Source: Thiosymbion sp942492625
GTDB lineage: Bacteria > Pseudomonadota > Gammaproteobacteria > Chromatiales > Chromatiaceae
Direction of reading: 5' to 3'
Assembly (NCBI GenBank): GCA_942492625.1
Contig: CALOFM010000041.1
Coordinates: 9,446 to 73,445 of the forward strand
Length of the DNA stretch: 64,000 nucleotides
Under the pieces are notes generated by a model. The model did no database searches, was not told the origin of the DNA, and saw nothing but the letters and a program-made list of their open reading frames with translations. Below are positions 37,791 through 46,839 of this stretch, piece after piece. Numbering within the stretch: position 1 is the first letter of the stretch; every line of letters starts with the position of its first letter. The position numbers were made by a program, and so were the translations under genes.

Positions 37791-38966
37791 ATGCTTCCGC
37801 GATTGCGCGTAGCCGCCGTCCTGGCTACCGTCATTGTCTTGCTAGCCGGCTGCACATCGCAACCCACCGCGTTGGATTACTACATGTGGTCCGATTACCG
37901 CAATTTCGCCGGTGATTCGGGTATCGTCCGCCCCGCCCTCGATGTAGGCGTACTCGGAGGTGGTCCCGGTTACAGCGCGGCGAGCCACAGGGGCGGCAAC
38001 CTCTGGGGCCGCGTACGTGCACGCATGGGCCTCGGCATCAAGCACAATCCGCGTGTAGACAAGGAGATCCGCTGGCTCAAGTCCAACCCCAAGTATCTCG
38101 AGCAGCTCTCGGCGCGCGCAAAGCCTTACCTGCACCTCATAATGCGTGAAATCGAGCGCCGCGGTCTTCCGGCCGAGCTCGCCCTGCTCCCGGAAATCGA
38201 GAGTAAGTACAACCCCAAGGCACTCTCTCATAAGTACGCATCCGGGATGTGGCAGTTTATACCCGGCACGGGCCGCAAGTACGGCCTGAAGCAGAACGCC
38301 TGGTACGACGGACGCAATGACATTGTCGCATCGACACGTGCCGCGCTGAACTACCTTCAGTGGCTGCACCGCGAGTTCCGTGGCGATTGGGCCCTGGCAC
38401 TCGCTGGTTACAATGCAGGCGAGGGTGCAGTCGCCGCGGCCCGCCGCAATAACCGAAGCCGCGGACAAGGTACCGACTTTTGGTCGCTGAGTTTACCGAG
38501 CGAGACCGAACATTACGTACCCAAGCTGCTGGCGGTCGCCAAGCTGGTGGAAAGGCCCCAACGCTACGGGATGCGCCCCCCGCACATCGCCAACGGCCCC
38601 CAGCTCGAGCTGGTCGACATGGGGCGGCAGATGGATCTCGCCAGTGCCGCCAAGCTGAGCGGTGTGCGCCTCGCCGACCTGCGCCGTCTGAACTCGGGAC
38701 TGAAGCAAGGCAAAACGCGCCCCGCGGGCCCTCATCAGCTGCTGGTCCCGATTGGAAAGGGCCGCACCCTACGCACGAAATCATCAAGGTCTCAGCTGCG
38801 ACTGCCCGCCGTCGCGCAAGGCGGATCGCAGTACCGAGTCCGTGAGGGCGACACCCTGGCCAAGATCGCCAGCCGGCACCGGGTCTCCGTCGCCGCGCTC
38901 AGGAAAGCCAACGGATTGAAAGGCGACCGCGTCACCGTCGGCAAGGCACTGATCATTCCGGGCTAG
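37791..38966 (+). CDS. mltD: membrane-bound lytic murein transglycosylase D (SLT + LysM)
   Basis: A 391-residue lipoprotein: signal with lipobox LLAGC (Cys at about 21), a soluble lytic transglycosylase domain with ALLPEIESKYNPKALSHKYA (catalytic Glu), GMWQFIPGTGRKYGL and ALAGYNAGEGAV, then one clear C-terminal LysM domain (YRVREGDTLAKIASRHRVSV, 347-390). It cuts glycan strands to make 1,6-anhydro ends. E. coli MltD has two LysM repeats; here a second, weaker one may sit at about 280-325. Confidence 0.93.
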   Translation: MLPRLRVAAVLATVIVLLAGCTSQPTALDYYMWSDYRNFAGDSGIVRPALDVGVLGGGPGYSAASHRGGNLWGRVRARMGLGIKHNPRVDKEIRWLKSNPKYLEQLSARAKPYLHLIMREIERRGLPAELALLPEIESKYNPKALSHKYASGMWQFIPGTGRKYGLKQNAWYDGRNDIVASTRAALNYLQWLHREFRGDWALALAGYNAGEGAVAAARRNNRSRGQGTDFWSLSLPSETEHYVPKLLAVAKLVERPQRYGMRPPHIANGPQLELVDMGRQMDLASAAKLSGVRLADLRRLNSGLKQGKTRPAGPHQLLVPIGKGRTLRTKSSRSQLRLPAVAQGGSQYRVREGDTLAKIASRHRVSVAALRKANGLKGDRVTVGKALIIPG

Positions 38967-39207
38967 GAGCCTGTCTGGCTTGCGCGCTCAACGCAAAGAA
39001 GCGGGGCGCCAAGGGCGCTGGAGTACACGAAGACGGAGCGGCTCTCCTCTTCAGCTTCGTCCCGGTTGATTCCGTTCCGCAGCATTCCATCTCGACCAGC
39101 TTGAATCGATTCTCGGCCGGGGCTTGATCGCCGAACCAACAATACCTACTACTCTGGTCAAGTAAACCCGCAGCCCTGCAGAGACTGGAGTCGAACTGAA
39201 TTCGTGC

Positions 39208-39230
39208 AATCCGCGTGATTCGTAGTTTAC
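39208..39230 (+). repeat. dispersed short repeat, copy B
   Basis: Same 23-nt unit as at 20142-20164, with one difference at the eleventh base. It lies 37 bp before the YchJ start, within the 300-bp mltD-ychJ gap (38967-39266), which otherwise shows no recognisable feature. Confidence 0.6.
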
Positions 39231-39266
39231 TAGCTTTTCCAGGTTGACCCGCTTCACTCGCGCACC

Positions 39267-39683
39267 ATGAAATCAGTCACCCCCTGCCCCTGCGGCTCCG
39301 GCAAGCCCTTCTGCGACTGCTGCGGTCCTTTCATCGAAGGCACTGAGGCTCCCGAGACGGTGGAGGCCCTGATGCGCTCCCGTTACACCGCCTACAGCCT
39401 CCGTATGGAGGACTATCTTCGCGCCACCTGGCACTCCACGACCCGGCGGCAAGATCTGAACCTGGACGAGCGGGTCAAGTGGATCGGCCTAAAGATCGTG
39501 CGCACCCAGGATGGCGGCCCGCAGGATAAAGAGGGACTGGTGGAGTTCGTCGCCCGCTACAAGATTGGCGGCCGTGCTCATCGGATGCAGGAGGTGAGCC
39601 GCTTCGTGCGTCAGGATGGACGCTGGCTGTACGTGAGCGGAAAGCTGGCTCCTTCAAGCTCAAAGCCGCTAATCGACGGCTAA
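39267..39683 (+). CDS. ychJ: YchJ family protein (SEC-C zinc motif)
   Basis: A 138-residue protein. The N-terminal CPCGSGKPFCDCCGPFI is the SEC-C type zinc-binding motif, followed by EALMRSRYTAYSLRMEDYL, the UPF0225/YchJ signature, and an NTF2-like fold (GLVEFVARYKIGG). Function unknown. Stands alone, starting ATG at 39267. Confidence 0.9.
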   Translation: MKSVTPCPCGSGKPFCDCCGPFIEGTEAPETVEALMRSRYTAYSLRMEDYLRATWHSTTRRQDLNLDERVKWIGLKIVRTQDGGPQDKEGLVEFVARYKIGGRAHRMQEVSRFVRQDGRWLYVSGKLAPSSSKPLIDG

Positions 39684-39789
39684 GCTGCAGGAGGAAATCA
39701 ACGCGGCCTCACCGTCGTTTTCGGCGAAAACACGCGATTGTTTACCCTGAATGTGGTTCTGAGCCTGAAATATCCCTGAGGTATTTTGC

Positions 39790-40011
39790 CTAATCGCGGC
39801 GCTTTGTGCGACGCTTGGCGGCCCAGCCAGCAGCGAGCCCGCGGCTGCCGGCGTCGGCCTTGGTGCATATTTTCGTAGCCAATGCTTGCTCGATGCTCAT
39901 GCCGTTTCTTAGCCGAGCGGCCAGCGTGTTCGGGTGCAGGCGGTACTCGCGCGCCAAGTCGCTCAGGCACCAATCGCGCCCTAGGTAGTTGATCTGGTGT
40001 TTTCGTGGCAT
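39790..40011 (-). CDS. small helix-turn-helix protein
   Basis: A 73-residue basic protein starting ATG at 40011. LSDLAREYRLHPNTLAARLRNGMSIEQALAT matches the recurrent pattern of small phage-type HTH segments (L..WA...G....TL..RL..GWS...AL). The tail is rich in Lys and Arg. Probably DNA-binding. A CRP-like palindrome lies 150 bp upstream. The frame is open further upstream but has no other recognisable part. Confidence 0.6.
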   Translation of the reverse strand: MPRKHQINYLGRDWCLSDLAREYRLHPNTLAARLRNGMSIEQALATKICTKADAGSRGLAAGWAAKRRTKRRD

Positions 40012-40161
40012 CGCGCGCACCGCGGAGAATGAGTTTCGAGGGGAAACTGTGCAGAGGTTTGTTTTGTTGTTTAACCAGCGAGATACGTCGCCGGTGGGAA
40101 AATGGTCTCTGATTTCCCCGTCTGAATTTGTGACGTCCGTCCCGCTCCGGCACCCAAGGAT

Positions 40162-40177
40162 TGTGACAGGGGTCACA
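40162..40177. promoter_or_regulatory. CRP/Vfr-like palindrome
   Basis: TGTGA-N6-TCACA, a perfect match to the core of the CRP consensus, extended to a 7-bp perfect inverted repeat TTGTGAC/GTCACAA. It lies in the 505-bp gap (40012-40516) between the divergent HTH and SYLF genes, so it could control either. No other feature is seen in that gap. Confidence 0.55.
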
Positions 40178-40516
40178 AACTAGAACGTCGGGCCAACCAA
40201 ACCGCCCGACAGTGGGTGAGGCGGGTGGCTAATCAGTGTTTCCGAACTCTGCGCTGACGGGTGCTGCGCCGGGTGTGGCTATCCCAGCGGCGTTGCTAGC
40301 GGTAAGAACAGGCGGGGCCTCCGGGAGATTTGCTGAGGTTCGAGCCTGAAGGTCGAGGGCGAAGGTGAAAAAATTCCTGATAGTCCTTGCGGATGGCCGG
40401 TTACTGTCGCAGAGACTACTGTTGAACACCGCGGTAACCGATTCGTACAGATTGCCTGCGTCGGGGAAACGCAGTGTGATATAAACTTCCGACCACAAAC
40501 TGAGGAGAGTTCTTTC

Positions 40517-41083
40517 TTGCGCAAACAACTTACAACTGTTCTTGTCTTTCTGCTGCTCTTAGTCCCCATCGGTAGCGCCTGGGCCGACGCGTACGAAGAC
40601 ACCATCAAAGTCTTTTCAAGTGCCGGCGAGAGCGGCGAATTTTTCGGGAAGACCTACGGCTATGCCGTTTTCCCGACGATCGGCAAGGCCGGTGTCGGGA
40701 TAGGTGGCGCCTACGGCAAGGGACGCGTTTTTGTCGGCGGCAAGCACGTCGGCAACACTTCCGTGACCCAGCTCACCGTGGGTTGGCAGTTGGGAGGGCA
40801 AGCCTACAGCATGATTATTTTCTTCGAGGACAAGCGCGCCTTCGACGAATTTTCCAGCGGTAACTTCGAATTCTCGGCACAGGCTACTGCCGTCGCTATT
40901 ACCGCAGGGGTTTCTGCTGCTGCGACAACAGCGGGCAGCTCTGCCGGAGCCAGCGGCGGCAAGCACGACGCCACTACCGTCGGTCGCTATCACAGGGGAA
41001 TGGCCGTGTTCACCGTCGCCAAGGGTGGTCTGATGTACGAGGCCAGTATCGGCGGGCAGAAGTTCAGCTACAAACCGCTTTGA
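40517..41083 (+). CDS. exported SYLF/Ysc84-domain lipid-binding protein
   Basis: A 188-residue protein with a signal peptide (FLLLLVPIGSAWA) and a SYLF/Ysc84 domain: FGKTYGYAVFPTIGKAGVGIGGAYGKG and MYEASIGGQKFSYKPL. Bacterial SYLF proteins are periplasmic and thought to bind lipids. The start is TTG at 40517 after GAGGAGAG. A Gly/Ser/Ala-rich insert lies at about 130-152. Monocistronic. Confidence 0.85.
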   Translation: MRKQLTTVLVFLLLLVPIGSAWADAYEDTIKVFSSAGESGEFFGKTYGYAVFPTIGKAGVGIGGAYGKGRVFVGGKHVGNTSVTQLTVGWQLGGQAYSMIIFFEDKRAFDEFSSGNFEFSAQATAVAITAGVSAAATTAGSSAGASGGKHDATTVGRYHRGMAVFTVAKGGLMYEASIGGQKFSYKPL

Positions 41084-41216
41084 ACTCCCGATAGCAGCAG
41101 AAATCTTTTTCCTGAGGAAATAGCTCTGTCCGCTCTATCCAGGCGCGCTTCCGGTTGTCCGGAGCCCATCATTTCGGCGATTGGTCCCGGGTCCGGATCT
41201 TAATGACGCCGGAAGA

Positions 41217-41429
41217 CTAACAATTATATATGCCCACCGCGCAACGTCGCACCGTGCGTCGCCCTACTCCCGCAACGCTCACTGGCGTTAGCGGGCGCCC
41301 GATTCTGGCTTCGGCAGTCGGGATCAAACTGTGAACCCCTGGGATTGATAACCGCTCTCCAATTTCAGATCCGCAAACCACGATGGTCCCGGCAATCATT
41401 AAGATACGAAATCGTTTCGACGTGATCAT
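41217..41429 (-). CDS. small exported protein coupled to the DUF2092 gene
   Basis: A 70-residue protein whose ATG overlaps the DUF2092 stop (ATGA). A basic N-terminus and hydrophobic stretch (RILMIAGTIVVC) suggest a signal or membrane anchor, followed by EARIGRPLTPVSVAGVGRRT, a motif I associate with small proteins found next to DUF2092 genes. No function known. Two Cys near the end (RRCAVGIYNC). Confidence 0.65.
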   Translation of the reverse strand: MITSKRFRILMIAGTIVVCGSEIGERLSIPGVHSLIPTAEARIGRPLTPVSVAGVGRRTVRRCAVGIYNC

Positions 41430-42226
41430 TGAGATTCTCCTATCACGAAATGCCCCGGCAATTCATCCGTACCCTCAAGATTCTTCAGTTCTACCTTCTT
41501 GGCGTCCGTTGGGTTCTTGAAACTGAAATCAACTACTGCAACCTCGTCTCCAGTCTTCCAGTTCCTAGTCTGAATGGTGTATTGCGGTCCACCGGTAACG
41601 AGCTTTGAGGTGATGACAAATCGGCAAGGATAGGGGTGTTCCCCTTGCGCGATCCAGATCTGGTAATCGACTTCTTTTTTCCGAAAAGCGAGGGAATCGC
41701 ATTCAACGCCTCCGATCACGCCGCTACCAAGGTCCTTTACATCTACGACGTCGAGCATCAGTTCATCGTAAGGATCCGACAACAGCAAATCCGCGGCAGG
41801 GAGGGGCCTGTTATGCTTGACCCTCAACTCATCGATCAGGTGTTCGACCGTGCCAGGCATATCAGCCTGCGCATAGATGTTCATGTTCTTACCCACCAGA
41901 GTCAGGGTTTTTCCGTCAAAGGACATCTCGACGTCCGCAAACCCGCCGGAGCGCATGGTGCGAATCTTGTCAGGCCGATTGAGAGTGACGGTGCCAGAAC
42001 TCGCCAGCTCGAGTTTCTGTTCGTCATTGGTGACGACGTCGAGGGTCGCATCGTATCCGAACGAGAGCGCCTTCTGCGCCGTCAGGTAATCGGACATGGC
42101 CTTGAGCAGCCTCTTGGCATCTGCCTCATCGGCTCTCACTCCAGCGGACGCCCCGAACACAACTATCGAGCACAGCGCCAGAGCGAACATGCTGCGCCCG
42201 GAATTTTCTAACAATTTTCGCGCCAT
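41426..42226 (-). CDS. DUF2092 family periplasmic protein
   Basis: A 266-residue protein with a signal peptide (MFALALCSIVVFGASAGVRA) followed by a DUF2092-type domain resembling LolA/LolB-like beta folds: MSDYLTAQKALSFGYDATLDVV, TVTLNRPDKIRTMRSGGFADVE, SFDGKTLTLVGKNMNIYAQ and FRKKEVDYQIWIAQGEHPYPCRF split across the fold. Possibly binds a lipid or hydrophobic ligand. Coupled to the 70-aa gene downstream. Confidence 0.82.
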   Translation of the reverse strand: MARKLLENSGRSMFALALCSIVVFGASAGVRADEADAKRLLKAMSDYLTAQKALSFGYDATLDVVTNDEQKLELASSGTVTLNRPDKIRTMRSGGFADVEMSFDGKTLTLVGKNMNIYAQADMPGTVEHLIDELRVKHNRPLPAADLLLSDPYDELMLDVVDVKDLGSGVIGGVECDSLAFRKKEVDYQIWIAQGEHPYPCRFVITSKLVTGGPQYTIQTRNWKTGDEVAVVDFSFKNPTDAKKVELKNLEGTDELPGHFVIGESQ

Positions 42227-42613
42227 CTTCTTCGTGCACCTCTTTAAACGCGAGATTTTCGACTTGAAAATCTCCCATGCGCCAGAGTCTAACGCGAAAA
42301 TCCACGGAGCTGCACTCGCATTTCTCCTTGGTCCACTTCGCGCGATTTCGGGTCAGCCGGTTCTCCGCCAACCTTAGCCGCCAATTTCCGCTTTGGGCCG
42401 ACCTCACTGGGATGGTCGCCCGTACATGAAACCGCATCTAAGTACTAGAAGCAGGCGTTTCTGGCATCTCCAATGTGGGAATGCTAACAGCTATCGGGAA
42501 GTTTGCGCATCAGTACTTAAGCAAAAGCCTATCAGACTTCCCCTATATACAGGCTCTTGATTGCAAGACTTACTGTTTTCGTATCGCGTTGATCTTTCAA
42601 ACCGATATTTCGC

Positions 42614-42641
42614 TTGACACATCGCCGTTTCTGTCTATTTT
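42614..42641 (+). promoter_or_regulatory. probable sigma-70 promoter for the DsrE-like gene cluster
   Basis: TTGACA, 16-bp spacer, TATTTT, in an AT-richer gap (42227-42796) about 155 bp upstream of the ATG at 42797. The -35 is a perfect consensus. The rest of that gap shows no gene I can support. Confidence 0.5.
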
Positions 42642-42796
42642 AGCTGACGTAGTTTCTGTTTAGCACTCTTAGCCCCGAAATTCCGAATTCTCCTCTACGA
42701 GATATCGTATTAAAGACGATCTGGCTGAAATATCGCGACGTCCACAGAGGGCGAAGTTCGCCGACATTATAGTATTCATACGAGCCCATTCAGTCG

Positions 42797-43324
42797 ATGA
42801 ATAAGAGAAAGTGTATCAGCGCACTGGGGATTATCTTTTTTGTCGCTCTACTGCCGGGCGTGTCCACTTCCGCCCAAACCAACGTCGATGAGAAGGAATA
42901 CCCCGAGGCTCAGGAGATTAAGGCAATCGTTTCAGTCGGTTCTCCGCCTGCCGGCGTCCTGTTCAATGTATTAGAATACGACGAGGACGCACTAGAGTGG
43001 ATAGTGCCACGAATCGAATATTATGTAGATCTTCTGCGCCAGCGTTATCCCAACTTGGAGATTGTCGTCGTGTCGCACGGAGATGAAATGTTTTCACTGC
43101 GAGACGAGGAAAAATGGCTGTATAAAGACGTACATAAACAGGTTCAGCGGTTATCGGAAGAATTGAATGTTACGTTTCATGTCTGTGGCTCTTATGCGAG
43201 GGCCAACGGGATCGATGAGAGTGAGTTCCCGCAATACGTTGATGTGGTTCCCTTGGCCACGACGCAAATCAAGGATTACCAAGAATTGGAATATACGGTG
43301 ATCACCACGGAGCTTTCATGGTAA
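42797..43324 (+). CDS. exported DsrE-like protein
   Basis: A 175-residue protein with a signal peptide (residues 1-26, LPGVSTSA). The mature part resembles the DsrE/DsrF/TusD fold: RQRYPNLEIVVVSHGDEMFS, RLSEELNVTFHVCGSYAR, and a C-terminal VDVVPLATTQIKDYQELEYTVI. The Cys in HVCGSYAR is where DsrE-family proteins carry a sulfur-accepting Cys. A periplasmic sulfur-handling role is a reasonable inference in this background. First of three genes (DsrE-like, cupin, Sel1) of lower GC. Confidence 0.7.
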   Translation: MNKRKCISALGIIFFVALLPGVSTSAQTNVDEKEYPEAQEIKAIVSVGSPPAGVLFNVLEYDEDALEWIVPRIEYYVDLLRQRYPNLEIVVVSHGDEMFSLRDEEKWLYKDVHKQVQRLSEELNVTFHVCGSYARANGIDESEFPQYVDVVPLATTQIKDYQELEYTVITTELSW

Positions 43325-43375
43325 ACGGTGCTCGTTGGTAATTAGCAAAAAAGGCACAGACATTCGTCTCGCAAG

Positions 43376-44047
43376 ATGCAACATACGTTTTTGTTATCAG
43401 AAGATCGTGAACCGGCGATTTCTCCGTTGGGGTTGCGTTGCGCCGCCGGGATGTCAGAGATCGCTCGACGCGACCGACAGTCGCTATCGGGCGCGATGGC
43501 CCTGTTGCCGCTAGGAATGAAGCAAATTCGTCATCTGACCACTGGGATAGCCGATCCTCTGGAACTGCCAAGACGCACAAAGATACAGAGCGTTACGATT
43601 CATAAAACATTGGCTTGGCGCTTAGGAGTTGTCCGACTGGGCCCTGGTGTTACGATCCCACTCCATGACCATCCTGAAGCATATGCTGTGTCCTATATAT
43701 TAGGTGGGAAGATCACAGTCGACGCCTTCTCGTTCGCGAAAGAATGCTCGCATGGGATAGCGCAATTATATCCCGCCTGGTCGGTCGAGTGCGGACCCGA
43801 AGAATCGGCTATCCTAGACCCGTGGGATGTCAATGTTCATCGCGTCCATGCGTCCCAAGGTGGCGCGGTTCTGTTGACAGGGACTTTCGCTAATGGGATT
43901 AGACTGAAGAGTCGGCGTTGGTTTTTCACAACAGGGCACCCCCAGAGCGGAACTAGAGCAGTCGTAGTCGATCAGGCACCTGCTCACGATAAAATAAAGC
44001 CGTCTAGCGTGGCTTTAGCCTTGTTTCTTCGTCAAACAAACCTATGA
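43376..44047 (+). CDS. cupin-fold protein, thiol-dioxygenase-like
   Basis: A 223-residue protein with a cupin motif 1, RLGPGVTIPLHDHPEAYAVS (two His) and a later HRVHASQGGAVL that would supply the third His. The GxxIPLHxHP pattern is close to that of cysteine/thiol dioxygenases of the PCO/ADO type, but general cupins also share it. No signal peptide is clear. 51 bp after the DsrE-like gene, same strand. Confidence 0.62.
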   Translation: MQHTFLLSEDREPAISPLGLRCAAGMSEIARRDRQSLSGAMALLPLGMKQIRHLTTGIADPLELPRRTKIQSVTIHKTLAWRLGVVRLGPGVTIPLHDHPEAYAVSYILGGKITVDAFSFAKECSHGIAQLYPAWSVECGPEESAILDPWDVNVHRVHASQGGAVLLTGTFANGIRLKSRRWFFTTGHPQSGTRAVVVDQAPAHDKIKPSSVALALFLRQTNL

Positions 44048-44199
44048 GATGAAACGAGTAACCTATTTATTAGCATAAGCCTATCTTCGCCGATTGGTCG
44101 AGTGCTTTATGGCGTGAAGATTCTCATGCTCAGCCTTGGATTTCGTCTGACTTTTCGCTTAGACCCCCATCGTCACAACGAGAGAACCAGGTGCATCCA

Positions 44200-44667
44200 A
44201 TGTCTAGTCAAAGCTCTACCGCGGGGAAGGTGTTGGTTGGTACAGCGTTGGCACTGCAAGCGGCGGCGGTATCTTCCGATGATACCGATACCCCCCGCTC
44301 GGGGAGCCCCGAAGCCGCGTTCGTGCTTTACGAGGAAGGGAACTTCGCCGAGGCCGCCTTGAGTCTGCAACCGTATGCCGTTCAAGGACACGCCCGCGCA
44401 CAGTTGTACTTAGCCACACTCTATCGAACAGGCTCAGGTGTAACGGAAGACGAGTACGAAGCCGCCAAATGGTACAGAAAAGCAGCCGAGTTGGGAGTAG
44501 CTGAAGCACAATTCCATTTGGGTTTGATGTACCTGGAAGGAACCGGTGTAACCGAGAATTCCGACCTAGCACTGGAGTGGATATCCAGAGCAGCAGCGCA
44601 AGGGTTTGGCGATGCTCTCGATGTTTTTCGATACATGCTCGACCATGACCAAGTGCTGGATTGCTGA
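44200..44667 (+). CDS. Sel1-repeat (TPR-like) protein
   Basis: A 155-residue protein from ATG at 44200, with an AGG element 8 bases upstream; a GTG nine bases earlier is an alternative. Two clear Sel1 repeats: ARAQLYLATLYRTGSGVTED and AEAQFHLGLMYLEGTGVTEN, with partial repeats on both sides. A protein-protein interaction scaffold. The N-terminal Ala-rich stretch might be a weak signal sequence. Third of the DsrE-like/cupin/Sel1 group. Confidence 0.8.
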   Translation: MSSQSSTAGKVLVGTALALQAAAVSSDDTDTPRSGSPEAAFVLYEEGNFAEAALSLQPYAVQGHARAQLYLATLYRTGSGVTEDEYEAAKWYRKAAELGVAEAQFHLGLMYLEGTGVTENSDLALEWISRAAAQGFGDALDVFRYMLDHDQVLDC

Positions 44668-44943
44668 TGTACCGGAATTATCCCGAAAGCGGAGGAATGT
44701 CTTTCTCGATAACCAATGTCGTGGTCAAGTAGCCAACGAGGTCTATCCTCATGCAGTCGCCGTGTTTTTGGTGCGAGTGGCTGCGACGCTTGCAGTTTCG
44801 CGCCATCGCCGCCACTTTTCTAAAGCAAACAATCATCGCCGCAATGACAGGGCGAGGCTGAGGAACTTCCGCCGGAAACCCTGAGCGCAAGATCCTTCAG
44901 CCGCTGCACCTTGAAATCGGTCCCAAGTCACGGGGAGAGAAAC

Positions 44944-45294
44944 ATGTCCGAGTACGCTGTATTGAAATGCGAGGTCTGCCGCGTGGGCGCCCCGCCCGCC
45001 ACACCCGAGCAACTGGAGCAGTTCCTTGCCGACTGTCCGGATTGGGAGACGATCGCTGTAGACGAGGTCCAACAGGTCCAGCGGGTTTACACTTTCAAGG
45101 ATTTTGTCGCCGCTTTGAACTTCACGAACAAAGTCGGCGCCCTCGCCGAGGAAGAAGGCCACCATCCGGCACTGCTCACCGAGTGGGGTCGCGTCACCGT
45201 GCGTTGGTGGACCCATAAAATCCATGGGCTGCACAAAAACGATCTCATCATGGGCGCCAAGACCGATCGCATTTACGCCGCAGATGCGCCTTAG
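44944..45294 (+). CDS. phhB: pterin-4a-carbinolamine dehydratase
   Basis: A 116-residue protein from ATG at 44944 (GGGAGA upstream). The PCD motif is complete: EEGHHPALLTEWGRVTVRWW, then THKIHGLHKNDLIMGAKTD, containing the HH and distal His/Asp residues. Recycles pterin cofactor for aromatic amino acid hydroxylases, or serves as a moonlighting protein; no hydroxylase gene is nearby. Confidence 0.92.
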   Translation: MSEYAVLKCEVCRVGAPPATPEQLEQFLADCPDWETIAVDEVQQVQRVYTFKDFVAALNFTNKVGALAEEEGHHPALLTEWGRVTVRWWTHKIHGLHKNDLIMGAKTDRIYAADAP

Positions 45295-45342
45295 CGAAAG
45301 CCCCGACGGCAGATCAGGCGGGCTCCCTATTCGTTGTGCCTC

Positions 45343-46074
45343 CTAGGTGCCGAAGACCCAGCGCAGCACGAAGGGGAGCGCAAACGCCGAGACCAAGGCC
45401 ATCAGCCCCATGGCCAGTGCCGAAAATGCCCCCGCGAGATCGCTGATCTGGAAAGCCCGCGCGGTGCCTATTCCGTGGGAATTCACGCCCAGCGCCAGGC
45501 CCCGCGCGCGATCGTCCCGAACACGTACTGCTGTCAACACGGCTGCGCCGATCACGGCGCCAAGCACACCCGTGAGCACGACCAGGGCGGCACTCAACGA
45601 CGGCAAGCCTCCGACCTTCTCCGCAATCCCCATGGCTACGGGGGCGGTCACCGATTTGGGCGCCAGAGAGATCAGCGTTTGTTCCGACGCACCAAGCCAT
45701 TTCGCTATCAGGACCGCGCTGGTCGCGGAGAGCACGGCACCGGCGACGATCGATAGCAGGATCGGTAACCAAAGCTGGCGTATGAGGGGCAGATTCCGAT
45801 AGAGAGGGACTGCCAAGGCAACGGTTGCGGGCCCCAGCATGAAGTGCACGAACTGGGCGCCGGCAAAATAAGTCTGGTAGTCCGTACCCGTCACACCCAG
45901 GATGGTCACCAATGTAAGGATGGACAGAAGCACCGGATTGAATAGGGCTTTCTGTCCACTGCGGCGAAAAATCCAATCCCCGAGCAAGTAGGCCAGTACC
46001 GTCAGGGTCAGATGCAGCAAAGGACTGGCGGACAGGTAGACCCAGATGTCACCGAGGGCAAGATCCAGCTCCAT
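45343..46074 (-). CDS. lrgB: LrgB family murein hydrolase export regulator
   Basis: A 243-residue inner-membrane protein with about seven helices. FMLGPATVALAVPLYRN, ISLAPKSVTAPVAMGIAEKVGG and GLALGVNSHGIGTARAFQ are LrgB/CidB signatures. It starts 3 bp after lrgA stops; the pair form one operon. The family is linked with holin-like control of autolysis and with organic-acid transport. Confidence 0.94.
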   Translation of the reverse strand: MELDLALGDIWVYLSASPLLHLTLTVLAYLLGDWIFRRSGQKALFNPVLLSILTLVTILGVTGTDYQTYFAGAQFVHFMLGPATVALAVPLYRNLPLIRQLWLPILLSIVAGAVLSATSAVLIAKWLGASEQTLISLAPKSVTAPVAMGIAEKVGGLPSLSAALVVLTGVLGAVIGAAVLTAVRVRDDRARGLALGVNSHGIGTARAFQISDLAGAFSALAMGLMALVSAFALPFVLRWVFGT

Positions 46075-46077
46075 GTA

Positions 46078-46440
46078 TCAGCCCTCCCCCCTTTTGCGCT
46101 CCGTCCATCGGATGAGAGCTGTCATCAGGAGCCCGGTGACCACCAGGGTCAACACCGTGCTCAGCACAAGGGCCACAGAGATAGCCAGCCACTCCTCGCG
46201 TAACATGGCTATGTGCAGCATGACGCCCACACCCGCGGGAACGAACAAGAGAGACAGGTTGGACAGCAGCCAGTCGACGACCCGGCCGAGGCCTTCAGGG
46301 ACGCCTCCGCGAAGCGCCAAGCCGACGAACAACAAGGCCATGCCCACCACCGGGCCGGGCACCGGCAGCCCGCTCCACACGACAAAGACCTCTCCAACGA
46401 GTTGGCACAACAACAGTAGTGCGATGAATTTCAGGGTCAT
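46078..46440 (-). CDS. lrgA: CidA/LrgA family holin-like protein
   Basis: A 120-residue, four-helix protein. SGLPVPGPVVGMALLFVGLAL and SLLFVPAGVGVMLHIAML are the LrgA/CidA signature. First gene of lrgAB. Confidence 0.93.
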   Translation of the reverse strand: MTLKFIALLLLCQLVGEVFVVWSGLPVPGPVVGMALLFVGLALRGGVPEGLGRVVDWLLSNLSLLFVPAGVGVMLHIAMLREEWLAISVALVLSTVLTLVVTGLLMTALIRWTERKRGEG

Positions 46441-46839
46441 CGACAGCAGCCCTCTCCGAAACGAGTGGGTAAATCATGCTACATGAGTTGAAGGATTCAG
46501 CGGGAGCGATACGACTACGTCAAGCGCCGGCACCGTAGCGGAGACCCGTTGCGACCGTCATCCCTGGTTTGCCGACAGCCCCGGAGTAAGCTCAACAAAT
46601 GCCACAACTCATACCCGAGCTCGAAGCCTGCGCCCTCAAGGCCCCGGCCGAGCCCCGGGGCTGTTAGACGAGCCATTTCCCCGTCCCGAGTGCCAGCGAG
46701 GTTCAGAACAGAGTTCCCGTCAGTCTTCGTTTACCCTGTCGCCCCGCCGGAAACACTAGGCGAGTTCCTCGCTTATCTCCGCCCGCATTTCCGGCGGGCG
46801 TATTTTTCACTAACAAATCGTGACCTAATTCTCGGAACG

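Noticed and set aside
42475..42663. 62-codon open frame upstream of the DsrE-like gene
   Set aside because: No ribosome-binding site or similarity, and it overlaps the better-supported promoter sequence.
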